Source of the DNA: CAHJXG01 sp964235485
GTDB taxonomy: Bacteria > Pseudomonadota > Alphaproteobacteria > Acetobacterales > Acetobacteraceae
Direction of reading: 5' to 3'
NCBI GenBank assembly: GCA_964235485.1
Contig: CAXSAZ010000015.1
Span: 1 to 64,000, forward strand
DNA: 64,000 nt
A model generated the notes under the pieces. The model saw only the letters and a list, made by a program, of their open reading frames with translations. It was not told the DNA's origin and did not search any database. Each line of letters opens with the position of its first letter. Within the stretch, counting starts at the first letter, position 1. Shown piece after piece: positions 42,614-51,331 of this stretch. Position numbers and translations under genes: made by a program.

Positions 42614-44170
42614 TCACCAGCCGATCTTGACGATCTTGGCGACGCTCGGCGTGCCCTGGGCGTTGATCCCGAACAGCATGTAGTAGCCGGGCGGGACCAC
42701 GCCCGGGTCGTTCGGCACCTTGAGCCGGTAGGTGTTGTTCAGGCCCGCCGTCACCGTGAGCGGGATGCGCCGCTGGTCGTTGTTCACGGTGTGGGTGGTG
42801 GCCGAGATCCGCACCACCTCGAACTTCAGCTTGGCGGTGTCGGCGGTCACGGAAACGGTTGATCCCAGCAGCGCCGAGGCCGGCGCCGTCCTGATGGCGG
42901 GCCGCACCGCCGCCGAGCCGTCGGGGTTGAACAGGTAGGGCGGCGAGAAGATCTCGGCGTTCTCATGGTTGGCGGTGCAGCCGGCGCCGCACAGCCCCCC
43001 TCCCGCCACGAACACGCGGGCGTCCGGCAGCAGCAGCGCCGTGCTGTGATACGTCCGCGGCGTCTTCATGGGCGCGAGGGGGGTGAAGGTTTCGCTCCCC
43101 GGGTTCCACAGCTCGGGCACCAGCACCGCCCGGTCGTCGCTGAACAGGGTGGCATAGGTTTGCCCGCCCACGATCAGCACCTGGCCGCCCGGCAGCGCCA
43201 CGCCGTTCGCGAACGAGCGGGGGTAGGCCATCGGCGCGGTCTTGCGCACTACGACCGGATTGTTCAGGTCCGCAACGGCCTTGTTGATGTCGATGACGTA
43301 GGTGTTCGCGGTTGCCGCGATGTTCTGGTACGCGGGGGCGCCGCCGGTTTTCAGAATTTTGCCCACGTCGTACATGACCGCCTGGCCATTCATGCTGTAA
43401 ACGTCGTCGCCGCGGGTCCCGGCGGAGGCCATCGCCCCGTTGCCGGAGGTCGTGATCCAGCTCATCTGCGCGCTGGGGCCGGCATGGAACACCAGCCCGG
43501 CGCCGACCGCGAACAGCCACATATGGTTGTCGCCGCGATTAACCCGGCCCAGGGTCACGTCTTCCGGGTCGCGGCCGGTGATCGGCGCGGCGGAGATGCC
43601 TGGCCGCGTGCTCCAGCCTGACTCTGCCGACCAAACCTCGCCGATCCGGTCCCTGGGCGCCCCGCTCCACGACCCGCCGAGCGTCAGCACGGAGCCGTCC
43701 GACAGCATCACGTTGGCATTGTAGCCGCGGGCGATGTTCATGGCGGCGGCGGCCGACCATGTGTCCGTCTTCGGGTCGTAAAGGTTCGCGCTGGCGCTAC
43801 TGCTGCCCCCGTTGACCAGGATACGGCCATCGGGGAGCACGGTGATGCCGGGGCAGAACATGTCGGATAACGTGTTTTTCACGATGCGCAAGGTGGATTG
43901 CTGGGTGGCGGGATCGAACAGGGCGGTATGCGTCTGGCTTGCGGCCGCGCCGATATCACCTTCAAAGGTGAACTCGTTGTTCGACGACCAAGTCAGGACC
44001 TTGCCGTTGGGCAGGACGGACGCGGCAACCGGAACGTTCGGCATCGGAATCACCGCCGACCAACTGCCCTTGGACTGCGCCGCAGCCGGGTTGGCTTGGA
44101 CCGCCAGGCACCCAGCCACGCACCCTGCTGCGACATACTTACTCCAGACTACTCGACCATTGTGTTTCAT
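42614..44170 (-). CDS. Galactose oxidase-like copper radical oxidase
   Basis: 518-residue secreted protein: signal peptide (cleavage near A-A-A-Q, about residue 32), seven-bladed Kelch propeller, C-terminal DUF1929 domain. All galactose oxidase cofactor positions are present: Cys106 (M-F-C-P-G, Cys228 equivalent) and Tyr150 (A-R-G-Y, Tyr272) to form the thioether cofactor, Trp168 in G-G-S-W-S-G (Trp290), Tyr374-His375 (Y-H-S, Tyr495/His496), His460 (T-H-T-V-N, His581). It lacks the N-terminal carbohydrate-binding domain of the fungal enzyme. It should oxidise a primary alcohol to an aldehyde with O2, giving H2O2; the natural substrate is unknown. Confidence 0.93.
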   Translation of the reverse strand: MKHNGRVVWSKYVAAGCVAGCLAVQANPAAAQSKGSWSAVIPMPNVPVAASVLPNGKVLTWSSNNEFTFEGDIGAAASQTHTALFDPATQQSTLRIVKNTLSDMFCPGITVLPDGRILVNGGSSSASANLYDPKTDTWSAAAAMNIARGYNANVMLSDGSVLTLGGSWSGAPRDRIGEVWSAESGWSTRPGISAAPITGRDPEDVTLGRVNRGDNHMWLFAVGAGLVFHAGPSAQMSWITTSGNGAMASAGTRGDDVYSMNGQAVMYDVGKILKTGGAPAYQNIAATANTYVIDINKAVADLNNPVVVRKTAPMAYPRSFANGVALPGGQVLIVGGQTYATLFSDDRAVLVPELWNPGSETFTPLAPMKTPRTYHSTALLLPDARVFVAGGGLCGAGCTANHENAEIFSPPYLFNPDGSAAVRPAIRTAPASALLGSTVSVTADTAKLKFEVVRISATTHTVNNDQRRIPLTVTAGLNNTYRLKVPNDPGVVPPGYYMLFGINAQGTPSVAKIVKIGW

Positions 44171-44583
44171 TGCTGCCGTCCTAACGATGATAGCGACCCG
44201 CGGCGCTGCCCCCGCATCTTTTTAGGAGCATTTCACCCGATCCGTCTAATTTTCGTTATTTAAACGTTTTATATCGAAAGGGAATTCACCTTTTCGTAAT
44301 CAATCAGTAACGATTGCCTAATGCCGCGCCACGCCTGCGGGAATGCCTGCTGGCGAGGCACCGCGCCGGTTCCGGTTCGCACAAGGTTGAACGGATGGTG
44401 GACCGGGTCACGCGGTCAGCGCCGGGCCGTGGTTCCGCGCCAGTCATCCCGCAAAGCGCCGGAGCCGCCGTGGCGGCAAAGCCGGCTGCTCCGCAACACG
44501 TTTTCCGTTGCCAAAAAATAAGAGTTTACACAGATTGTGAGATGGCTTAAATTACGGTCACGCAACGTAGAACGGGTCGGCTC
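44171..44583. other. AT-richer divergent intergenic region
   Basis: About 410 bases between the divergent galactose oxidase homologue and the GT32 gene. Parts (44215-44325 and 44510-44590) are much richer in A and T than the rest of the window, e.g. TATTTAAACG at about 44257-44266. Promoters for both genes are expected here, but no single pair of hexamers stands out. The reading frames inside it look random. Confidence 0.55.
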
Positions 44584-45330
44584 ATGATTCCTAAACATAT
44601 CCATTACGTTTGGGTTGGCGGCTCCTTGCCCTTGGAACAAAAGGCCTATGTCGAAAGCTGGCGAGCAAACAATCCGGACTACACGTTCACGTTATGGAAT
44701 GAGAACAACATAGACTTCTCAATCAAGGCCATACGGAACGCATACACGCAGAAGAAGTGGGCGAAGGTTGCTGACATCGTCCGCCTCCATGCCGTTTTGA
44801 AGCATGGCGGCATTTACCTCGACACCGATTTCCGGCTGCACCGGCCGTTGGACTCCCTGCTTCCCCATCAGTGCTTCTTCGGTTTCCAAACAAAGGAGCC
44901 GTCGAAGGACTGGGTGGCGAACGGCGCGTTCGGCGCCGTTCCAGGCCACTGGTTCATTGCCCAGGCATTCGCAGCCATCCTCAACATCCGGCCCCTGCCG
45001 GGCGCCCTTGAGCGTCCAACGACGTTTGGGCCGAAACTCGTCACCAAGCTTCTCGTGAAGCACGGGCTGCACTCGTACTCACCCAAGGGCACGATGGTTC
45101 AAGATGTTTACCTGTGCCCGACTGAGACCTTTTATCCCTATGCTTTCAATGAGGACTTCCATGACTCCTGCATTACGCAGGAGACCTTGGCCGTGCATCA
45201 CTGGTCGAAGTCGTGGGAAAAGGACGTGCCGCGTTGGGTACGCATCGCGAAGTCGGCTCGCGCACGCTTGATCAAGGCGCAAGCCCGGCTTCCCACCTTC
45301 TGGGCCGAAGGGCTGCACAAGCCCGGATAA
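44584..45330 (+). CDS. Family 32 glycosyltransferase
   Basis: 248 residues starting I-P-K-H-I-H-Y-V-W-V-G, the typical beginning of GT32 (Och1/capsular type) transferases. H-G-G-I-Y-L-D-T-D-F near residues 74-83 contains the D-x-D metal motif for nucleotide sugar. Cytoplasmic, no membrane segment. Codon use is visibly less GC-biased than the neighbours (many AAC/ATA/TTC and A-ending codons), and the upstream region is AT-rich, so recent transfer is likely. No other polysaccharide gene adjoins it. Confidence 0.88.
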   Translation: MIPKHIHYVWVGGSLPLEQKAYVESWRANNPDYTFTLWNENNIDFSIKAIRNAYTQKKWAKVADIVRLHAVLKHGGIYLDTDFRLHRPLDSLLPHQCFFGFQTKEPSKDWVANGAFGAVPGHWFIAQAFAAILNIRPLPGALERPTTFGPKLVTKLLVKHGLHSYSPKGTMVQDVYLCPTETFYPYAFNEDFHDSCITQETLAVHHWSKSWEKDVPRWVRIAKSARARLIKAQARLPTFWAEGLHKPG

Positions 45331-46125
45331 CGGATCGCCGCGCCTGTCCGGACCTGAAAGCCGGGCCAACAGGCAGGCGACGCTTCCGACTTCCAGATCG
45401 CCTCAAAGCTGTGCGCGGTCAGCGGCTCCGTTTCGGAGGCGCCGCTTGATCAGCCAAGCCGTGCTAGCGGCTCATGTCAGCACCCGTGCATACGGCTGGC
45501 CCGCGCCCAGGATAGTAACCCCGCACGCGAAGCAGCGGCTCGGCTTGAACTCAGGCCGGCCGCTTCTCCCTCCTCAGTCGTTGCGAGCCGCCCTTCCCCG
45601 GCGTGGTTGCTCGGAACCGTCGCGGCTGCGTCCGCCGGCCCTGGGGAGTCGCGGCGTGGCGCTTTCTCGAATGACGAGGCCCATGGAGAGCTGCCGACGC
45701 CACTCCGTCGGCACAAGCGCGGCTCGCACTGACAGGATGGGCGAAGCAAATGGCCGGTGATACGGCACCAGACCGCTCCAGGACCAAGTATGGGGGCGGT
45801 CGGACCAGACCGCCATCGCCCCGCCGCAAGCAACGGCGTGTTTGGCCGCGACTCAGCAGCCTGGCTCCGTTCGCGCTCCACGGCAGGGCTGGAGGCGGCG
45901 CCAACGTCATCTGCCATGGCAGCCCGACCGAATGCCGTACGCCAGAGGCCTGGCCGACGGCGCCCGTGTGGACGCCCGGCGAATTTTGGTTTCACTGCTG
46001 GATGGCGCGCTCCCCGGGGTCGCCAACCGGCCCGCCCTGAACGGACCGCTTACCCGCAAACGCCTCCGGCCGGCTCCGGGCGCCGCTCCATCGCAGCCCC
46101 GGCCCAATCGAACGCCGCGGCAGCT
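45331..46125. other. 795-base stretch without a credible gene
   Basis: Several open frames exist on both strands, but none has a plausible protein composition, start site or recognised motif. AGCGGC (45421-45426) and GCCGCT (45441-45446) enclose TCCG-TTT-CGGA, a possible terminator hairpin about 90 bases after the GT32 gene. The stretch may be remnant DNA of an element no longer intact; nothing in it can be identified from sequence alone. Confidence 0.5.
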
Positions 46126-46764
46126 TCAAGAACTCGGGATGTGCGTTCCGCTGAACGGAAGCTCCGAGCCTGCCCGGCGCTGCTGCATCGACCACAGCAA
46201 GATCACAGCCAAAGCCCAGGTCAGCAGCAACGCGCCGAAGTAGCTGGCAAGGATGGGCACCAGGTTCTCGCGCCCATTCAGCTCCCGCGCGACGCCCAGG
46301 TAGGCGGAGAACACCCAAGACACTACGGAAACTGCGCCCAGCAACGTCGAGGCCATCGCCAGCCGGTCAAAGGCTGTCTCGAACAGCGGCTGCCCGACGC
46401 GGCGCTTCACCATCGGCATCACGATCCGATGCAGCAGCACGGCGTTGAGCGTCAGGGCGGTGACGATCGCCAGCTTGGCCCAAAGCTTCTGGTTCACCAC
46501 CGATGCCGGCGTGTTCAAGGCGTTGTCGGTCACCAGAAGCGCCCCGGTGATCCAGATCAGCACCAGCCCAGCGCAAACGGCGTGCGACAAGTCGATCAAC
46601 TGCCCGGCCGCCTTTTGGCTGACAGTCCCGAACGCAAGCTTCCGGAGCACGATCCAATCAGCAAGCAGGGCGCTGCCCAGGCCCAAGGCCAGCGCCAGGA
46701 TGTGGCTCAAAACAAGAACGGTATGGAGGCTGTAGATCACGGCGCCCTCTGGCATCAAATTCAA
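46126..46764 (-). CDS. Integral membrane protein, unknown function
   Basis: 212 residues with five or six predicted transmembrane helices. Histidines lie within or beside helices (S-L-H-T-V-L-V-L-S-H near residues 12-21, L-S-H-A-V near 59, L-L-H-R-I near 110), an arrangement seen in haem- or quinone-binding membrane proteins, but no family is recognised with confidence. It sits 72 bases downstream of the repeat protein and shares its direction. Confidence 0.7.
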   Translation of the reverse strand: MNLMPEGAVIYSLHTVLVLSHILALALGLGSALLADWIVLRKLAFGTVSQKAAGQLIDLSHAVCAGLVLIWITGALLVTDNALNTPASVVNQKLWAKLAIVTALTLNAVLLHRIVMPMVKRRVGQPLFETAFDRLAMASTLLGAVSVVSWVFSAYLGVARELNGRENLVPILASYFGALLLTWALAVILLWSMQQRRAGSELPFSGTHIPSS

Positions 46765-46836
46765 ACGAAGCAGCCTTCCCGGGCCGCCGCCCCGGCCCGG
46801 CGATTGCCGTGCTGCGGGCGGCGGTGGAGCCGGGTG

Positions 46837-49089
46837 TCAGACGGCGAAGGAAGTCCGGCCCTGCGCTTGGCCGGCCGTGACGAAGCTGGTCAGTGGATCG
46901 ACCCCGCTGTTGCGCACGTCCGCATAGGCGGCCAGGTACTTGTTGGTCGAGAACGCGGCAGAGGGGTCGCGCCCTTCCTTCCAGCCATAGGTTTCGTAAT
47001 GCTTCAACGGGTTGACGGCTGCGGCGCGGACATCCGCGTTGTGGGCGAGGTAGTAGCCCGTATCGAAGAACGCATTGGGGTTCAGGCCAAAGCGCCATCC
47101 CGTCTGGTCGTAGCTGGCGGTGGCGTCAGCGGCGGCCGGCACGATGGTCGCATACTGCGCGTAATAGTACCCCCGGTCCACCAGCGGGTCAGGCACGCCC
47201 GTTGCCTGCGGCTCGTTGATGAACGTCATGCGCCCCTCGGCCCGGCCGTAGGCCATGTAGTGCACCAAGGGGTTCAGATTGGCCGCCGCCACGTCAGGGT
47301 TGTTCGCCAGGTACTTGTCGTCGCTGAACGCAAGCGACGGCTGGCGGCCCTCCTTCCAGCCATAGGCTTCGAAATGCGCCAGCGGGTCCACGCCCGCGGC
47401 GGCAACGTCAGGGTTGATCTTGAGGTAATAGGTCGTGTCGAAGAACTGGTCCGGGTTGTAGCCGAGCTTCCAGCCCACGCGGTGGTAGTTGGCGCTGGCA
47501 TCCTCCCCCGACGCAGCCACGTCCGGATGCTGGGCCAGGTACCAGTTCTTGTCCACCAGCGGGTCCGCGGGGGCTGCGGGCGGCGCGGGCGGCGCGGCCG
47601 GCGTGACCGGCGTGACCGGGAGGGCGGCACGGCCCTGGGCGCGGCCGGCAGTGAGGAACTGCTGCAGCGGATCGACACCGGCCGCCTTCACGTCCGGATT
47701 GGCTTCCAGGTACTTGTTGAGGCTGAAGTTCAGGCTGGGATCACGCCCTTCCCGCCAGCCGTAGTACTCGAAATGCTCCAACGGGTTGACCTTCGCCGCG
47801 GCCACGTCTGGATTCTGCGCCAAGTACCACGTCGTGCTGAAGTATCCGCTGGGATCACGGCCTTCCTTCCACCCATACGTCAAGTAATGCAGCAACGGAT
47901 CGACCTTGGCGGCGGCAACATCGGGGTTGTGCGCCAGGTAGTAAGTGGCGTCGAAGTCCGGCTGCGCGTTCAGCACGTGCGTGGTCGTCAGCATCGTGCC
48001 GCCGTTGCCATCGTCGGCGAGGCTGAACTGGTCGGCGCCGTAGGACGCCGGCCCGCCGGTGAACTGGAAGCGGCCCACCAAGGCGCCGCCTTGGCTGACC
48101 TGGAGCGCGCCGCCCAGGAAGCTGAGGGCGACGTCGTTGCCGTAGGCCAGGCCTTGCAGGTCGATGCTGTCGCCAGCCCGGAAATCCTGCAGCGTCGCGC
48201 TCACGGCGCCGGGGCTTTGGAACTGGAGTTGGGCGCCTGCCCCGTTGAACGCGATGGTGCCGGCATAGGCCGTCTGCGCCGCGAAGGACAGCGTGCCGCC
48301 CGTTTGCAGCGTCACGGTGCCGGGCTGGGCGGCCTGGGCCAGGTTCGCCTGCAAATCCACGGTCAGCGTGCCCGACACGTTGATCGTGCCGCCGTTGACC
48401 AGCGTGCCGTTGCCGCCCAGCGTGACCATCGTGTTCGCCGCCACGTCAAGCACGGCCTGCCGGCCGAAGGTGACGGTCTCGCCCACGCCGTCCAGGTCGG
48501 TTCCGAGGTTCAGGTAGCTCGCCGTGCGGTAGCCCGAAAGGAAGTTGATCGCGGCGTTGTCGAACAGCGCCGAGTTGCCGAAAGTCAGCGCCGAGCCGCC
48601 CACCCGGATCAAGCCCGGCGACGTGCCGTCATTGGCAACAAAGCTCGTGTTGTTCAGCAGCGTGAGCTGGCCGTAGTTCAGCAGGGTCAGCCCGTTATAG
48701 TTGTAGGGGGTCGAGAGGTCGAGGGTGCCCACCACGCGCACGCCGTCCAGGGCGGCATCGTCGTTGCGCATCACCACGCCGCCGTTCATCGCCAGGGTGC
48801 CGCCCTTGAGCGCCCCGTTCAGCAGCAGCCGGCCGCTGTTCAGGTTGAGCACCTTCTTGACCGTGAGGCCGCCTGTCGAGACGCCGAGCGTCGCGCCGGC
48901 CGCGTTCACGTTCACCGTATCGACGGATCTGCCGTCCGCCGCGCCGACCGTGACGGTGTAGTTGCCCGGTGCATCGAGCGTCGCGCTGTCGTCCAGGGCG
49001 CCGGCGGCGCCGGGCACCAGCCCGGTTGACCAGTTTGCCCCGACACCCCAGGAACCGTTGCCCGCTGCCACCCAGTTTGCGTTCGCCAT
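46837..49089 (-). CDS. Surface-type protein with beta-solenoid and nine C-terminal repeats
   Basis: 750 residues. Residues 1-378 are Gly/Asn/Thr/Leu-rich strands typical of a beta-solenoid (N-G-G-T-I-N-V-S-G-T-L-T-V). Residues 379-750 contain nine related units of about 38-42 residues with the theme Y-L-A-x-N-P-D-V-A-A-A-x-V-x-P-L-x-H-Y-x-x-Y-G-W-K-E-G-R-D-P-S. No Sec signal is present, so secretion would be type I-like or by another non-Sec route. ATG 49089 (M-A-N-A-N-W) starts the fold; ATG 49119 is less likely. Adhesin or matrix protein is the best guess. Confidence 0.8.
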   Translation of the reverse strand: MANANWVAAGNGSWGVGANWSTGLVPGAAGALDDSATLDAPGNYTVTVGAADGRSVDTVNVNAAGATLGVSTGGLTVKKVLNLNSGRLLLNGALKGGTLAMNGGVVMRNDDAALDGVRVVGTLDLSTPYNYNGLTLLNYGQLTLLNNTSFVANDGTSPGLIRVGGSALTFGNSALFDNAAINFLSGYRTASYLNLGTDLDGVGETVTFGRQAVLDVAANTMVTLGGNGTLVNGGTINVSGTLTVDLQANLAQAAQPGTVTLQTGGTLSFAAQTAYAGTIAFNGAGAQLQFQSPGAVSATLQDFRAGDSIDLQGLAYGNDVALSFLGGALQVSQGGALVGRFQFTGGPASYGADQFSLADDGNGGTMLTTTHVLNAQPDFDATYYLAHNPDVAAAKVDPLLHYLTYGWKEGRDPSGYFSTTWYLAQNPDVAAAKVNPLEHFEYYGWREGRDPSLNFSLNKYLEANPDVKAAGVDPLQQFLTAGRAQGRAALPVTPVTPAAPPAPPAAPADPLVDKNWYLAQHPDVAASGEDASANYHRVGWKLGYNPDQFFDTTYYLKINPDVAAAGVDPLAHFEAYGWKEGRQPSLAFSDDKYLANNPDVAAANLNPLVHYMAYGRAEGRMTFINEPQATGVPDPLVDRGYYYAQYATIVPAAADATASYDQTGWRFGLNPNAFFDTGYYLAHNADVRAAAVNPLKHYETYGWKEGRDPSAAFSTNKYLAAYADVRNSGVDPLTSFVTAGQAQGRTSFAV

Positions 49090-49193
49090 TGCCGTCCGTC
49101 CCAAATGTCCTGACGTCATAATGACTTTGAAATCGTAATAAAACGATGGGTGGCGTGGAACTAGGCCTTTATTGGTTAACGATACCCTTCTGA

Positions 49194-49222
49194 GTGAACA
49201 CCAGTGTTCAGGGCGTGAACAC
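49194..49222. promoter_or_regulatory. Operator-like palindrome upstream of acyl-CoA dehydrogenase
   Basis: TGAACAC-CA-GTGTTCA (49195-49210) is a perfect inverted repeat, and GTGAACAC occurs twice in direct orientation (49194-49201 and 49215-49222), 21 bases apart, two helical turns. The form fits a TetR-type operator. It lies about 170 bases before the acyl-CoA dehydrogenase start. Confidence 0.5.
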
Positions 49223-49387
49223 TTTTATTCATGCGGGACCAGAAGTGCTTGGCCCGGAAGCCGCTTTGGCACAGGCACGCCGACCCGACCCAAGCCCTGC
49301 TGCACGGCCCCGGAAGTTTGTAATTCGCGCCTAGCCGCGCACATCATCGGCCAGGGATCAGAACGCCTGCCGAGAGGGAACCAAGCC

Positions 49388-51175
49388 ATGGCCTACAACG
49401 CCCCGCTGCGCGACATGCGGTTTGTCTTGACCGAGCTGATCGGCCTGGACCGCATCGCCGCCCTGCCCGGCTGCGAGGGCATCGAGCCTGACCTGGTGGA
49501 TGCCGTGCTGGACGAGGCGGCGAAGTTCGCCCGCGACGTGCTGGCCCCCCTCAACCAGCCCGGCGACCAGCAGGGCGCGCAGTGGCGGAACGGCGCCGTG
49601 CACATGCCGGAGGGCTTCGCCGACGCCTACGCCCGCTACGTTTCCGGCGGCTGGAACGCGCTGTCCTGCGACCCGGAATACGGCGGCCAGGGCCTGCCTG
49701 CGGTGGTCTCGGCCGCCGTGGAGGAGATGTGGCACGCGGCCAACATGGCGTTCGGCCTGTGCCCGCTGCTGACCCGCGGCGCCATCGAGGCGCTGCATTT
49801 GTGCGGCACGCCCGCGCAAAAGGACCGCTACCTGCGCAAGCTGGTGGAGGGCGCGTGGACCGGCACGATGAACCTGACGGAGCCGCAAGCCGGGTCGGAC
49901 CTGTCGGCGGTGCGGACCCGCGCGGTGCCGGACGGCGGCCATTACCGGATCCATGGCCAGAAGATCTACATCACCTACGGCGAACACGACATGGCGGAGA
50001 ACATCGTGCACCTCGTGCTCGCGCGCCTGCCGGACGCGCCGGAGGGGGTGCGAGGCATCTCCTTGTTCGTGGTGCCCAAGGTGCTGGTGGAAGCGGACGG
50101 CTCGCTCGGGGCGCGCAACGACGTGCGCTGCGTGTCCATCGAGCACAAGCTCGGCATCCATGCCAGCCCGACGGCGGTGCTGGCCTATGGCGACGAGGGT
50201 GGCGCGGTGGGCGAGCTGGTCGGGGAGCCGAACCGTGGCCTTGAGTACATGTTCGTCATGATGAACGCGGCGCGCTTCCAGGTCGGTCTGGAGGGCCTCG
50301 CCATCGGCGAGCGCGCCTGGCAGCAGGCGCTGGCCTACGCGCGGGACCGGGTGCAGGGCGCGGCGGCCGGGGCGCGCGGCGGGGCGAAGGTGCCGATCAT
50401 CCGCCACCCCGACGTGCGGCGCATGTTGATGGGCATGAAGGCGCAAACGGAGGCGATGCGGGCGCTGGCCTACGTCACGGCCTGGGCGCTCGACACCGCC
50501 GCCCGCCACCCCGACCCGGCAGCGCGGCAAGACGCGCAGGCACGCGCCGACCTGCTGATCCCCGTGGTCAAGGGCTGGTGCACGGAAACCGCCATCGAGG
50601 TCGCGTCCACGGGCGTGCAGGTGCACGGCGGCATGGGCTTCATCGAGGACACCGGCGCCGCCCAGCACCTGCGCGACGCCCGCATCACCACGATCTACGA
50701 GGGCACCACCGGCATTCAGGCCAACGACCTGGTTGGCCGCAAGATTGCCCGCGACGGCGGCGCCGCAGCGCGGGCGGCGCTGGCCGAGATGCGCGCGGAC
50801 GCGGCCCGGCTGCCGCAGGATGGCGATCTGGGCGTGGTCCGTGCGTCGCTGGAGGCGGGCATCGGCCTGCTGGCGTCCTGTGTCGATTGGGTGGCGGACA
50901 CCCACGCGCGGGACCCGGAAGCGACCGGCGCCGGGGCGGTGCCGTTGCTCAAGCTGTTCGGGGTCGTGGCCGGCGGCTGGCAGGCGGCACGGGCCGCATG
51001 GGTGGCGGAGCGCAAGCTCGGCGCCAACGCGGACCGCGATTTCTACCTGGCGAAGATCGGCACCGCCCGGTTCTATGCGGACCACGTGCTGACGCAGGCC
51101 CATGGGCTGGCCCATGCGGTGCAGCACGGCGCGCCGGGGGTGATGGCGCTGGACGAGGCGCAGTTCGCCGCGTGA
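49388..51175 (+). CDS. Acyl-CoA dehydrogenase (long form)
   Basis: 595-residue FAD enzyme of the large acyl-CoA dehydrogenase group, which adds an extra C-terminal domain to the usual approximately 380-residue fold. M-N-L-T-E-P-Q-A-G-S-D-L near residues 162-173 contacts FAD and substrate, and T-T-I-Y-E-G-T-T-G-I-Q-A-N-D-L near 437-450 bears the catalytic glutamate. Length and motifs resemble the DmdC and FadE-like long branch, so the substrate may be a fatty acyl-CoA or methylthio-acyl-CoA. ATG 49388 follows AGAGGGAA. No partner beta-oxidation gene is adjacent. Confidence 0.92.
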   Translation: MAYNAPLRDMRFVLTELIGLDRIAALPGCEGIEPDLVDAVLDEAAKFARDVLAPLNQPGDQQGAQWRNGAVHMPEGFADAYARYVSGGWNALSCDPEYGGQGLPAVVSAAVEEMWHAANMAFGLCPLLTRGAIEALHLCGTPAQKDRYLRKLVEGAWTGTMNLTEPQAGSDLSAVRTRAVPDGGHYRIHGQKIYITYGEHDMAENIVHLVLARLPDAPEGVRGISLFVVPKVLVEADGSLGARNDVRCVSIEHKLGIHASPTAVLAYGDEGGAVGELVGEPNRGLEYMFVMMNAARFQVGLEGLAIGERAWQQALAYARDRVQGAAAGARGGAKVPIIRHPDVRRMLMGMKAQTEAMRALAYVTAWALDTAARHPDPAARQDAQARADLLIPVVKGWCTETAIEVASTGVQVHGGMGFIEDTGAAQHLRDARITTIYEGTTGIQANDLVGRKIARDGGAAARAALAEMRADAARLPQDGDLGVVRASLEAGIGLLASCVDWVADTHARDPEATGAGAVPLLKLFGVVAGGWQAARAAWVAERKLGANADRDFYLAKIGTARFYADHVLTQAHGLAHAVQHGAPGVMALDEAQFAA

Positions 51176-51258
51176 CCACCCTGGCGGCTTTCTGTTTAGC
51201 GAACGTCCTCATGCGGGTGGCATCATCGATCAAACCGCGTGCGGCTGATGGGTTCCAT

Positions 51259-51288
51259 CCATCCTACGTGGCCCATGCCGTAGGATGG
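51259..51288. repeat. REP-like inverted repeat
   Basis: CCATCCTAC (51259-51267) and GTAGGATGG (51280-51288) are perfect inverted repeats over a 12-base spacer, between the convergent acyl-CoA dehydrogenase and HAD genes. The sequence GTAGGATGGGT recalls short palindromic elements dispersed in many proteobacterial genomes, and the location in a convergent gap fits; it may also act as a terminator. Confidence 0.45.
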
Positions 51289-51331
51289 GTGACCATCAAT
51301 GGGCAACGGTCATTGAACCAAGCCGGCCGTA

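Noticed and set aside
45757..49029. A 1090-codon plus-strand frame opposite the repeat protein and its neighbours
   Set aside because: It is the antisense of two credible minus-strand genes, and its apparent repeats simply mirror the repeats of the 750-aa protein.
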